From Anaeromyxobacter oryzae (GTDB lineage Bacteria; Myxococcota; Myxococcia; Myxococcales; Anaeromyxobacteraceae), in the NCBI RefSeq assembly GCF_023169945.1, contig NZ_AP025591.1, positions 3,344,481-3,408,480 of the forward strand: a stretch of DNA of 64,000 bases. Reading direction: 5' to 3'. Every line of letters begins with the position of its first letter. Positions within the stretch are counted from its first letter, which is position 1. The translations under genes and the position numbers were made by a program. This document shows positions 15,195 to 24,977 of this stretch, piece by piece. Below the pieces are notes generated by a model. That model was not told the origin of the DNA and made no database searches. It saw nothing but the letters and a program-made list of their open reading frames with translations.

Positions 15195-16298
15195 TCACCC
15201 GAGCGCGGCGTCGATCGTCTCGGCGAGGTACCGCGCGGCGAGCGCGACCGTCCGCTCCCCGCCGCCCGCGCTCCGCACCACGTGCGGCGCGACCTCCATG
15301 ACGTCGCCGCCGGCGAGCCCGACCTCGCCCCCGAGCCGCGCGACCAGCGCCGAGACGAACGCGGGCTCGAGGCCGGCGGGCTCCGGCGTGCCCGTCGCGT
15401 CGGCGAACGCGGCGTCGGTGCCGTCGATGTCGTTCGAGAAGTAGACCTCGGAGACGCCGGTCGCCTTCACGTGGCCGACGATCGCGTCCAGCGCGGCGGC
15501 CGGATCCCGCGCGACGTCGGCGGCCCAGAACTGCCGGACGCCGAGCGTCGACTCCCAGTGCGCGCGGTCCCGCCCCGACGCGCGCGTGCCCACCTGCACG
15601 AGGCGGCCGCCGCGGCCCACGAGGTCGTTCGCATGATACGACCACGTGCCGAAGCAGTAGCGGACGCCGAGCCGCTCCGCGAGCAGGTCGGTGTGCGCGT
15701 CGATCTGCACGATCCCGAGCCCCGGGCGCGCGCCGGCGAGGGCCTTCACGACGGGCCACGCGGTCGAGTGATCGCCGCCCAGCGCGAAGACCTTCACGCG
15801 CGGGTTCTCGGCGAGCACGAGCGCGAGCGCCCGCTCGGCGACCGAGAGCGGCGAGACCGGGAGCGCGGCGCGGACGTCGGGCGGAAGGTCGGGGTGGAGC
15901 GCCGCCCGCGTCGCGGCGAGCTGGGCCTCGGACAGCATCTCGTCGTGCAGCAGCTGCGGCACGACCCGCACGTCGCCGAGGTCCACGAGCCCGGCCGCGC
16001 GCGCCCGGGCGCGCCGGCCCGGGTCGTCGGCGAGGAGCCGCGCGCGGATCGCCGACGGCCCGAGGTTCGCGCCGCGCTCGAAGCCGGCGCCCACGTCGGA
16101 GGGGATGCCGAGGAGGACGCCCCGCGCGCTCCGGATAGCGGCGAGGTCCGCGCGCCAGCGCGCCTGCACCTCCGCCTCGGACGAGGCGCCGTACAGCCGC
16201 CGCTGCAGCGCGAGCTGCTCGGCCTTGCCGGTCGAGACGAGGTGGATGCCGCCGCCGGCCGGGCGGAGGAGGCGCGCGAGCGTGTCGACGGGGTTCAC
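15195..16298 (-). CDS. Arginase/agmatinase-family ureohydrolase
   Basis: 367 residues. The binuclear manganese site is visible as GGDHS, DAHTD and a variant third motif SNDIDGTD in place of the common S.D.D..DP. The last motif is followed by GTPEPAGLEP and GGDVMEVAPH as in a distinct group of the family. The protein should hydrolyse a guanidino or similar C-N bond; arginine, agmatine or another substrate cannot be decided. The XRE-cupin unit lies directly downstream on the same strand, which would fit polyamine control. The start ATG has no strong SD. Confidence 0.85.
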   Translation of the reverse strand: MNPVDTLARLLRPAGGGIHLVSTGKAEQLALQRRLYGASSEAEVQARWRADLAAIRSARGVLLGIPSDVGAGFERGANLGPSAIRARLLADDPGRRARARAAGLVDLGDVRVVPQLLHDEMLSEAQLAATRAALHPDLPPDVRAALPVSPLSVAERALALVLAENPRVKVFALGGDHSTAWPVVKALAGARPGLGIVQIDAHTDLLAERLGVRYCFGTWSYHANDLVGRGGRLVQVGTRASGRDRAHWESTLGVRQFWAADVARDPAAALDAIVGHVKATGVSEVYFSNDIDGTDAAFADATGTPEPAGLEPAFVSALVARLGGEVGLAGGDVMEVAPHVVRSAGGGERTVALAARYLAETIDAALG

Positions 16299-16365
16299 TC
16301 CGTGGAGACTAGCCCGGCGCCGGGGCGGGCGCAGCCTCGCGCTCCGCTCCCGGCGCCGCCCCCCC

Positions 16366-16767
16366 TCAGGCGCTCTGCGCGAGCAGGAACCTCGCGAGCT
16401 TCCTGTCGGTGCCGGACACGTGGTTCTCGAGCCAGCTCCGGATGAAGCCCCCGACGCGCATCGGCTGGAGCCCCGGCCCCTTGCGCCGCTCGTGCTCCGC
16501 GGACATCTCGAGCAGCTCCTCGACGAACCCGTCGTGCTCGGCCTTGTGCGCCTCGTAGTCCGGGTAGCCGGCCTCGCGCATCCACGCCTCCTCCGCGCCG
16601 AAGTGCGTGACGCAGTAGAGCCGGAGGTACGAGAGCACGATGCCGACGTCCTGCCGCGAGGAGGCGTCGAGGCTCGCCACGAACCGGTCGGCGCGACGGA
16701 AGAGCTCCTGGTGCTGCGCGTCGATCTCCTCGATCCCCACGGCGAGCGCGGGCGTCCACGCGATCAT
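16366..16767 (-). CDS. Bacteriohemerythrin
   Basis: 133-residue single-domain hemerythrin. All expected di-iron ligands are visible: the H of DAQHQELF, the H and E of THFGAEEAWM, the HKAEHD pair, and the H and D of NHVSGTD. These proteins bind O2 reversibly and serve in oxygen storage, delivery or sensing. The ATG is preceded by GAGGAG at 5 nt. No chemotaxis or diguanylate cyclase partner adjoins, so a free cytoplasmic oxygen-binding role is likely. Confidence 0.93.
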   Translation of the reverse strand: MIAWTPALAVGIEEIDAQHQELFRRADRFVASLDASSRQDVGIVLSYLRLYCVTHFGAEEAWMREAGYPDYEAHKAEHDGFVEELLEMSAEHERRKGPGLQPMRVGGFIRSWLENHVSGTDRKLARFLLAQSA

Positions 16768-16927
16768 CGATTCTCCTCGCGAGCCCGCGGCCGGGCTCCT
16801 CTCCCCCGAGCGCGCAACGTCCGCAGGCCGCCATGGACGGGCAAGCCCCTTCCGGGGAGAAAGACGCGCCAGGTAGCGGAAAGGACAGGCGGAAACTTGC
16901 GCTGGATCAGGTCCGTCGGCTCCGGCG

Positions 16928-17449
16928 TCACCCCGGCGATGCGTCCACCAGCCGGTCCGCCTCGTCCGGCCCTCCCCAGCCGAGCACCTGCGGGTTCTTC
17001 GGCTCGAAGAAGATCGCCGAGAGGAAGAACTGGGCGATCTCCTCGCGCACGCGCGCCGGGAGATCCTCGGGCCTCTTCACGTCGTCGCCGCGGGGGTGCT
17101 TCACCGGGACCGCGAGGATGCGATCATTCCGCACCCGCCCGTTCGTCTTCGAGTCCTGCTCGAGCCGGACCACGCCGATGGCGCGGCAGGGCACCACCAC
17201 GCCGGGGAAGGTGGGCACGTCCCAGTACACGAGGGCATCGACGGGATCGTTGTCGGGCGCGCGCGTCCCCGGCACGAACCCCCAGTCGTACGGGTACGAG
17301 AGGCCGAGCGGGAGCGGGCGCGACACCGTCATCGTGCCGAGCGCGGTGTCGTACTTGATCTTCACGACCGCGCCGCGCGGCGACTCGATCACCACGCGCA
17401 CGTTTCCCTGCGGGTCGCGCGCGGGCAGGCGGGCGAGATCGGCGGCCAT
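16928..17449 (-). CDS. ppa: Family I inorganic pyrophosphatase, divergent subgroup
   Basis: 173 residues. The core DNDPVD motif keeps the three metal-binding aspartates, and the YP.DWGF.PGTR segment and PPase-like C-terminus (EEIAQFF) are present. Compared with the E. coli enzyme from memory, the usual KYEYD is KIKYD and the second tyrosine of YP.NYGF is Trp. The D.....NDR segment replaces the DE.G.D.K region. These changes match a subgroup still annotated as inorganic diphosphatase, but activity on PPi is less certain than for the main group. Start at ATG 17449; no SD. Divergent from the DUF2007 gene. Confidence 0.8.
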   Translation of the reverse strand: MAADLARLPARDPQGNVRVVIESPRGAVVKIKYDTALGTMTVSRPLPLGLSYPYDWGFVPGTRAPDNDPVDALVYWDVPTFPGVVVPCRAIGVVRLEQDSKTNGRVRNDRILAVPVKHPRGDDVKRPEDLPARVREEIAQFFLSAIFFEPKNPQVLGWGGPDEADRLVDASPG

Positions 17450-17606
17450 TTGGTCGTGTCTTGTCGGACTCACCGCCGCGGGCAAAGCGATCCCGGGCCC
17501 CGGCCCGTCCGGGTCGCCCCGCTGGAACGACGGGGCGGGCGCCCGGCGCGTGGGACGGGCGTGTGAAGATGGGACCCGCCCGTTACGGATCGGGCAGGAG
17601 GCCGCC

Positions 17607-17906
17607 ATGCTCGAGGACCAGGATCTCGTTCCGGTCGCGACGTTCGACACGCTGTCGGAGGCGGAGATCGCGAAGGGCCTGCTCGAGGCGGAGGGAATCG
17701 AGGCGGTGGTGCAGGACCGCCCGCTCGCGTCGCTGCTGCCGCCGGTCGCGTTCGCGAACGGCGGGCTCGCCCTGCTCGTGGCGCAGGACGAGCTCGCGCG
17801 GGCCCAGGAGGTCCTCGCCACGCCCGACCAGACCGGCCCGGGCGAGGGCGAGGCCGAGACGGAGGCGATGGCGGCCCCGCCGGCGCCGGACGACGGCGCC
17901 GTGTAG
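17607..17906 (+). CDS. DUF2007-type small putative signal-transducing protein
   Basis: 99 residues with the DUF2007 pattern: PVATFDTLSEAEIAKGLLEAEGIEA, a middle region, and ALLVAQDELARAQEVL, a ferredoxin-like alpha/beta fold of unknown role. A glutamate/proline-rich tail follows. The ATG at 17607 has an SD (AGGAGG) about 6 nt upstream, so it is preferred over longer upstream extensions that cross low-quality sequence. It converges on pepA with 10 bp between stops. Confidence 0.82.
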   Translation: MLEDQDLVPVATFDTLSEAEIAKGLLEAEGIEAVVQDRPLASLLPPVAFANGGLALLVAQDELARAQEVLATPDQTGPGEGEAETEAMAAPPAPDDGAV

Positions 17907-17916
17907 TGGCCCGGCG

Positions 17917-19467
17917 CTAGGCCTCGAACCGGCGGACCAGCTCGACGAGGGTGCGGATCGCGAACCCGGTCCCGCCCTTCGCGACGTAGCCCTTCTCCTT
18001 CGTCGCGTGCGACGGCCCCGCGATGTCGAGGTGCGCCCAGGGAACGTCCTTCACGAACGCATTCAGGAAGTGGGCGGCGGCGATCGCCCCGCCCCAGCGC
18101 TCGCCCGTGTTCTTGAGGTCGGCGCGATCGCTCTTGAGCTGCTCCTTCAGCGCCTCGGTCATCGGCATCCGCCAGACGTCCTCGCCCGCGGACCGCGCCG
18201 CCGCGAGCACCTGGTCCGCGAACGGACCCTCCGGGCCGAAGAGGCCGGCGGTCGTCATCCCGAGCGCGACCATGCACGCGCCGGTCAGGGTCGCGACGTC
18301 CACCATCGCCGCGGGCGCGAGCGTCTCGGCGGCCCAGGCGAGCACGTCGCCGAGGACCAGCCTGCCCTCCGCGTCGGTGTTGGTGATCTCGACGGTCTTC
18401 CCCGCGTACGACACGAGCACGTCGGAAGGCTTGTACGCGCGGCCGCCCGGCATGTTCTCGCAGGCGCCGAGCACGGCGTGCACCGGGAACGGCGGCTCGA
18501 GCGCGGCGATGACCCGCATCGTCCCGAGCACCGCCGCGCTGCCGGCCATGTCGGTGTTCATCGTCACCATGCTCTCGGTGGGCTTGAGGGAGAGGCCGCC
18601 CGAGTCGAAGGTGATCGCCTTCCCGACGAGGACGAGCGGCGCCTTCTTCGCCGCCGCGCCGCGCGGCGCCCAGCTCACGCGCACGAGCCGCGGCGGCTCC
18701 ACCGAGCCGCGCGTCACGCCGAGGAACATGCCCATCCCGAGCGCCTGGATCTCCTTCGGCCCGCGCACCTCGACCTGCAGCCCTGCCTCCTTCGCGAGCG
18801 CCGTCGCGGCGTCGGCGAGGATCGTCGGCGTGCAGTCCGCCGGGCCGAGGTTCACGAGGTCGCGCGCCCAGGTGACGGCGCCCGCGATCTCCTTCGCGAG
18901 CCCGAGCGCGTCCTTCACCGCGCGCGCGCCCTCGGCCGCGGCGGGCACGCCCACCACGACCGTCGCGAGCGCGCGCTCCTTCTCCTCCGTCTTGTAGCGG
19001 CGGAACGCGTAGGCGCCGAGCAGTGCGCCCTCGACGATGGCGCGCGCCGCGAGCGCGGCGTCGATCCCGTCGAGCTCCGGCGCGGCGACCGCCAGGGTGC
19101 GCGCGCCGGCCTTCACCGCCGCGCGCGCGGCCTGGCCGGCTGCGACGCGGAGCGGCTCGTATCCGCTCGCGGCGAATGCCTGGGACGCCTTCGCCCGCGC
19201 GCCGAGGCCGAGGAGCAGCACCCGCGCGGCGGCCGACTTGCCGAGGGTGTCGAGGCGCAGCTCCTGTCCCGCCTTCCCCTCGAAGCGCTCCGCCCGCGTG
19301 GCCGCGCGGACCGCCCCGTCGAGGACCGCGTCCAGCGCCTTCACCCGTCCGGTGCCGCCCCCGCGGAGCTCGTCCTCGAACACGGGGACCGCGAGCAGGT
19401 CGGCGTCGATCTCCAGCGCGGGGGCGCCCGACGCCCGGACCGCGATCCCGTTCGTGCCCTTCGCCAT
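17917..19467 (-). CDS. pepA: Leucyl aminopeptidase (M17)
   Basis: 516 residues. The catalytic C-terminal domain contains the M17 signature NTDAEGRLVLGD, the metal-binding segment VGKAITFDSGGLSLKP and MNTDMAGSAAVLGTM. The N-terminal macro-like domain shows LLLGLG..AK. It should be a cytoplasmic hexameric di-metal enzyme that removes N-terminal residues; in some bacteria the homologue also binds DNA in site-specific recombination. The ATG has an SD (GGAGG) about 9 nt upstream. Confidence 0.95.
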   Translation of the reverse strand: MAKGTNGIAVRASGAPALEIDADLLAVPVFEDELRGGGTGRVKALDAVLDGAVRAATRAERFEGKAGQELRLDTLGKSAAARVLLLGLGARAKASQAFAASGYEPLRVAAGQAARAAVKAGARTLAVAAPELDGIDAALAARAIVEGALLGAYAFRRYKTEEKERALATVVVGVPAAAEGARAVKDALGLAKEIAGAVTWARDLVNLGPADCTPTILADAATALAKEAGLQVEVRGPKEIQALGMGMFLGVTRGSVEPPRLVRVSWAPRGAAAKKAPLVLVGKAITFDSGGLSLKPTESMVTMNTDMAGSAAVLGTMRVIAALEPPFPVHAVLGACENMPGGRAYKPSDVLVSYAGKTVEITNTDAEGRLVLGDVLAWAAETLAPAAMVDVATLTGACMVALGMTTAGLFGPEGPFADQVLAAARSAGEDVWRMPMTEALKEQLKSDRADLKNTGERWGGAIAAAHFLNAFVKDVPWAHLDIAGPSHATKEKGYVAKGGTGFAIRTLVELVRRFEA

Positions 19468-19605
19468 CGTGAGCGACCTCCAAAAAGCCGTGGGAGAGCG
19501 TCGTCTAGCACGAAACCCGCTGCCGCGCGCGGGTCCTTGCCGGCGCGCGCGCGCACGACGAGGCTTCACCCCGAGCCCTGCCTCGCTCGCTCCCGGAGGA
19601 ACCCC

Positions 19606-20496
19606 ATGCTCACGTCCGAGCCGTTCACCGACGGCGCCGCCCGCGCGGCGCGCTGGCGCGAGGAGGCCGCGTTCTTCGACGCGCACGCGCCGGAGGAGGC
19701 GCGCCCGCTCGACCCGGTGGTGGTCGCGCGGTACCGGTCCTCGGCGCGGCTCTGGTTCCACAAGGAGTACCGGTTCCGGCTCCTCGGCGCCCTGGACGGG
19801 CTCGCGGTCCTCGACGTCGGGTGCGGGCTCGGCGACAACGCGATCCTGCTCGCGCTCCGCGGCGCCCGGGTGACCGGGATCGACGTCTCGCAACGGAGCG
19901 TGGAGCTCGCCGCGCGCCGGGCGGCGGCGACCGGCGTCCCGGTCCAGCCCCGGTTCGTGTGCGCGCCGATCGAGACCGCCGACCTCCCGCTCCGGAGCTT
20001 CGACGTGATCTGGGGCGACGGCGTCCTCCACCACCTCCTCCCGGAGCTGCCGAGGGTCCTCGGCCGCCTCGCGGCCGTCGCCCGGCCCGGGGCGCGCTTC
20101 GTCTTCGCCGAGCCGGTGAACCGCTTCCCGGCGCTGCGCCGGCTCCGCGAGGCGCTGCCCATCGCGATCGACGCGACCCCGGGGGAGCGGCCGCTCCTCG
20201 ACGCGGAGCTCGACCTGATCCGCCGCGTCGTGCCCGACCTCACGGTGCGCGGCTTCGGTCTGCTCGGCCGCCTGAACCGGTTCGTCGTGCCGCGCGGCTA
20301 CGAGGCGGCGCCGCTGGCCCGCCGCGTCCTCGCGAACGCGCTCTGCGCCGCCGATCTCGCGATCCTCTCCGCCGGGCCGGTCGCGCGCGCCGCGGCGACG
20401 GCGGTGCTGCACGGGCACCTCGCGGAGGCGCCGCCGGACCTCGACGCGGGCGCCGCGCCGGAGCCGCCGGAGCCGCCGCGCCCGAGGGCCGGATAG
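19606..20496 (+). CDS. Class I SAM-dependent methyltransferase
   Basis: 296 residues. The Rossmann motif I is VLDVGCGLGDNAILLALRG (about 68-86), followed by GIDVS (motif II), FDVIWGDGVLHHLL (motif IV) and a post-motif VARPGARFVFAEP. The C-terminal third (about 180-270) is variable and hydrophobic. The substrate is not identifiable; the pattern resembles UbiE/Methyltransf_11 enzymes acting on small molecules or lipids. The start has a strong SD (GGAGGA, 5 nt). It converges with the kinase gene, with 4 bp between stops. Confidence 0.88.
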   Translation: MLTSEPFTDGAARAARWREEAAFFDAHAPEEARPLDPVVVARYRSSARLWFHKEYRFRLLGALDGLAVLDVGCGLGDNAILLALRGARVTGIDVSQRSVELAARRAAATGVPVQPRFVCAPIETADLPLRSFDVIWGDGVLHHLLPELPRVLGRLAAVARPGARFVFAEPVNRFPALRRLREALPIAIDATPGERPLLDAELDLIRRVVPDLTVRGFGLLGRLNRFVVPRGYEAAPLARRVLANALCAADLAILSAGPVARAAATAVLHGHLAEAPPDLDAGAAPEPPEPPRPRAG

Positions 20497-20500
20497 ACGC

Positions 20501-22423
<1,923 letters not shown>

Positions 22424-22433
22424 GCGGGGGCGG

Positions 22434-22439
22434 ATTCTA
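22434..22439 (-). promoter_or_regulatory. Candidate -10 element for the kinase gene
   Basis: Minus-strand TAGAAT (5 of 6 to consensus) lies 10 nt before the GTG at 22423, without an SD between. No clear -35 is seen. Confidence 0.45.
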
Positions 22440-22514
22440 ACCTGCCTTCGCTCCGGGCAGGCTGCCCGACACGTGGGACAGCGCCGCCTGCCCACCCGCG
22501 CCTACCCCGTCCGG

Positions 22515-22551
22515 CGCGCACGCACGGTGCGCGCATGCACGGTGCGCATGC
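22515..22551. repeat. Paired GCACGGTGCGC repeats between the GT4 and kinase genes
   Basis: Two direct copies of GCACGGTGCGC (22522-22532 and 22537-22547) with flanking GCGC/GCATGC that allow alternative stems. It lies 20 bp upstream in sequence from the GT4 stop (22571) on the far side, so it could end transcription of the GT4 gene, which reads towards it, or act in kinase control. Confidence 0.4.
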
Positions 22552-22570
22552 GGACCGCGCGTCCGGTCGG

Positions 22571-23728
22571 CTACGCGGCCGCGCCCCGACCGACGGCGCG
22601 CTGGAGGGCGCGCTCGAGCCGGTCCGCGGCGTGGCTCCAGAGGAAGCGGCCGGCGACCCGCGCCCGGCCGCGGGCGCCCATCGCCCTCGCCCGGAGCGGA
22701 TCGTCGAGCAGCCGCTCGAGCGCGCAGGCGAGCGCCACCGCGTCGCCCGGCGGGACGAGGAGCCCGGTCTCGCCGTCCTGGACGATCTCCGGGACCGCCT
22801 CGATCCGCGTTCCGACGCACGGCACCGCGCACGCCATCGCGTCGAGGTACGCGATGCCGAACGGCTCGCGGAGCGTGGGGAGCGCGAACACCGTCGCCTG
22901 CGCCAGGAGGTCGGGGAGCTCGTCGAACGCCACCGGGCCGATGTGGAACGCGCCCTCCGGAAGCGGCGGCAGCACGGCGGGTCCGGCGACGAGCAGCCGC
23001 GCCTTCGGCACGGAGCTGCGGAGCCGCACGAACGCGTCGAGGAGGATCCGCCCGCCCTTCCGCTCGAAGTCCTTCCCGACGAACAGGACGGTCCGTCCGT
23101 CGTCGAGGCGCGGCGCGGCGGCCGGGAAGACGTTCGCCCCCGCGCCGACCACCGCGATGCGCGCGGGGTCCACCCCGTAGTCGGCGACGAGCGAGCGGGC
23201 GACGTTCTCGGAGAACGTCGCGAGGAGCCGCGCGCCCCGGTACACCGCGGCCTCGCGCGCCCGCCAGCGGGCGCCGTAGTCCGGCGGCGGCTCGAGGCCG
23301 GCCCGGGGCCACGGCGGGCTGCGCATGGCGAGGGCGCGGGTGTGATCGAGGAGCAGCGCGTAGGGGAGGCGCGGCGGCAGCCCGGGCGCGAAGAGCGCCC
23401 CGTTCTGCAGGACGAGATCCGGGGTGGGCCGGAGCGTCGCGAGCAGCTCGCCCGCGCGCCTGGCGTGGTGATCCCAGGCATACGTCGTGTTCCAGCGGTG
23501 CCTCAGCGCGAGGCGGCCGAAGCGCGCCGCGGCGAGCGCGAGGTGGAGCGCGACCGCCGGCATCGGCCTCAGGCGGCGCGTCGCCGGGTCCCTGGGCTCG
23601 AGCCCGCCGGTCGGCGTCACGAGCTGGACGTCGTGCCCGCGGCGAGCGAGCGCGTCGGACACGGCCGCCGTCACGCCGCTCTGGGCGCCGTAGTGGACGT
23701 ACGCGATCGAGAGTGGTCGCCCCCGCAT
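22571..23728 (-). CDS. GT4-family glycosyltransferase (paralogue of the gene at 30097)
   Basis: 385 residues, GT-B fold. The N-terminal half starts IAYVHYGAQSGVTAAVS; the C-terminal half has VLFVGKDFERKGG, ALPTLREPFGIAYLDAMACAVP (donor-binding E.x7.E region) and PEIVQDGETGLLV. It should transfer a sugar from a nucleotide donor to a surface glycan or lipid. The sequence shares long identical stretches with the gene at 30097-31248, showing a duplication now 6.4 kb apart. An SD-like GAGGGGG lies upstream of the ATG. No partner on the same transcript is obvious. Confidence 0.88.
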   Translation of the reverse strand: MRGRPLSIAYVHYGAQSGVTAAVSDALARRGHDVQLVTPTGGLEPRDPATRRLRPMPAVALHLALAAARFGRLALRHRWNTTYAWDHHARRAGELLATLRPTPDLVLQNGALFAPGLPPRLPYALLLDHTRALAMRSPPWPRAGLEPPPDYGARWRAREAAVYRGARLLATFSENVARSLVADYGVDPARIAVVGAGANVFPAAAPRLDDGRTVLFVGKDFERKGGRILLDAFVRLRSSVPKARLLVAGPAVLPPLPEGAFHIGPVAFDELPDLLAQATVFALPTLREPFGIAYLDAMACAVPCVGTRIEAVPEIVQDGETGLLVPPGDAVALACALERLLDDPLRARAMGARGRARVAGRFLWSHAADRLERALQRAVGRGAAA

Positions 23729-23885
23729 CCCCGTTCCCCCTCGGGCTCAAGGTGAGGTCCGGGCGGGTGAAGGGGAAGCCGGTCTGGGGCGTCCGAGGGA
23801 CCGGGCGGGTGGCTTGGTCCCTCAGGCGTCGGGCGTGGGATCGGGCGGCGTGGCGAGCGGGTCCGCGCCACGGACGGTCGGTCCG

Positions 23886-24254
23886 TCAGACGTCCGGCGG
23901 GCGCTGGCCGTGACGGGCGGTGACGACGGTGTGGATGCCGCCGCGGACCGCGAAGTCACCCACCACCTCGATCCAGCGCGGCGACAGCGCGGCCACGAGG
24001 TCGTCGCAGATCCGGTTCGTCACCGCCTCGTGGAACGTGCCCTCGTCGCGGAAGCTCCACAGGTAGAGCTTCAAGCTCTTCAGCTCCACGCAGCGCTCGG
24101 CCGGCACGTAGCGGAGGCGGATCGTCGCGAAGTCCGGCTGACCGGTCATCGGGCAGACGCAGGTGAATTCCGGGCACTCCATCGCGATGACGAAGGGGCG
24201 GTCAGGTTTCGGGTTCGGGAACGTCTGCAACTCACGAGAGGGCTTCGTCGGCAT
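23886..24254 (-). CDS. queF: 7-cyano-7-deazaguanine (preQ0) reductase, short form
   Basis: 122 residues of the T-fold. The nucleophilic cysteine is in [14 protein letters not shown] and the substrate glutamate in [20 protein letters not shown], both diagnostic for QueF. It reduces preQ0 to preQ1 with NADPH for queuosine synthesis in tRNA. ATG at 24254 is chosen because longer in-frame extensions upstream lack family sequence. No other queuosine gene is nearby and I could not find a preQ1 riboswitch pattern upstream. Confidence 0.94.
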   Translation of the reverse strand: MPTKPSRELQTFPNPKPDRPFVIAMECPEFTCVCPMTGQPDFATIRLRYVPAERCVELKSLKLYLWSFRDEGTFHEAVTNRICDDLVAALSPRWIEVVGDFAVRGGIHTVVTARHGQRPPDV

Positions 24255-24445
24255 GAATCGGTAGATCTTTCGAGTCGTGGGAGGCGATCGCTCCCTGACC
24301 AGGGCTGTCGGGTTTTCCGGCCTGCGACTGAAAGCTTTACAGGTTCCGGTCGCGGCGCGCGCGCCAAGCCCCTGTAACGCCGGCCATGGCTGGAAGGCAA
24401 GAGTATTGCTACTGCTGGTCGGCAAGACCGCACTTCGGAGGGAGC

Positions 24446-24640
24446 ATGACGACGAGGGCCCACCGCCGTTCGATGAAGAAGGCCTCGAAGCGCATCGTGA
24501 CGACGCTCGGCGATCTGATCTCCGCCGCCTACGAGGCGGTTCCGGGGATGGGCGACAAGAAGCTCGAGCGCGCCCTCACGCTGCTCACCCGCTCGCCGCT
24601 CGCGCGCCACCTGAGCCCGCACGTCGAGTTCGTTCGCTGA
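24446..24640 (+). CDS. Small basic conserved-looking protein, unknown function
   Basis: 64 residues. The N-terminus is strongly basic ([16 protein letters not shown]), followed by a helical segment [15 protein letters not shown] and a second [19 protein letters not shown] at 24446 has an SD (GGAGGGA) just upstream. The composition is protein-like and the frame ends well. It is divergent from queF across a 190-bp region with TA-rich patches. I do not recognise a named family; nucleic-acid binding is possible from charge only. Confidence 0.65.
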   Translation: MTTRAHRRSMKKASKRIVTTLGDLISAAYEAVPGMGDKKLERALTLLTRSPLARHLSPHVEFVR

Positions 24641-24674
24641 TCGCCAGCGCTCCTGCGGCGCGCGCGTCCCCCCT

Positions 24675-24977
24675 TCACGCCGCGCCGCAGCGGGCGCACC
24701 CCTTCAGCCTCGCTCCCCCGCCGGCCGCGGCAGGCTCCGCGCCCGGGCGGGGGAGTCGCCTTCCGCACTCCGGGCACCGCGCCACCGCGAGCGTCGACAC
24801 GAACACCGCGAGCAGGACGCCCGCGCCGAGCACGCCCGCGGCACCGCCCCAGGTCGCCCCCGCCACCTTGACGAGCGCGGCGGCGCCGAGCGCGCTCGCG
24901 ACCACCCACGGCAACACCTTGCGCGCCGCGACGGCGCGCGCTCGCTCCCGCGTGATGGGATCTCCGCCGCCGTTCAC
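24675..24977 (-). CDS. Small zinc-ribbon membrane protein coupled to the OPT transporter
   Basis: 100 residues. Two membrane helices (about 22-42 and 45-66) are followed by CPECG and, 22 residues later, CARCG, a likely zinc ribbon. The GTG start overlaps the OPT transporter stop as GTGA, so the two are translated together. The arrangement suggests a regulatory or assembly partner of the transporter, or a metal-responsive subunit. No named family recognised. Confidence 0.68.
   Translation of the reverse strand: MNGGGDPITRERARAVAARKVLPWVVASALGAAALVKVAGATWGGAAGVLGAGVLLAVFVSTLAVARCPECGRRLPRPGAEPAAAGGGARLKGCARCGAA

Noticed and set aside
24255-24445. preQ1 riboswitch upstream of queF
   Set aside because: I looked for the short class I pseudoknot pattern and an A-rich tail before the start; neither is visible.
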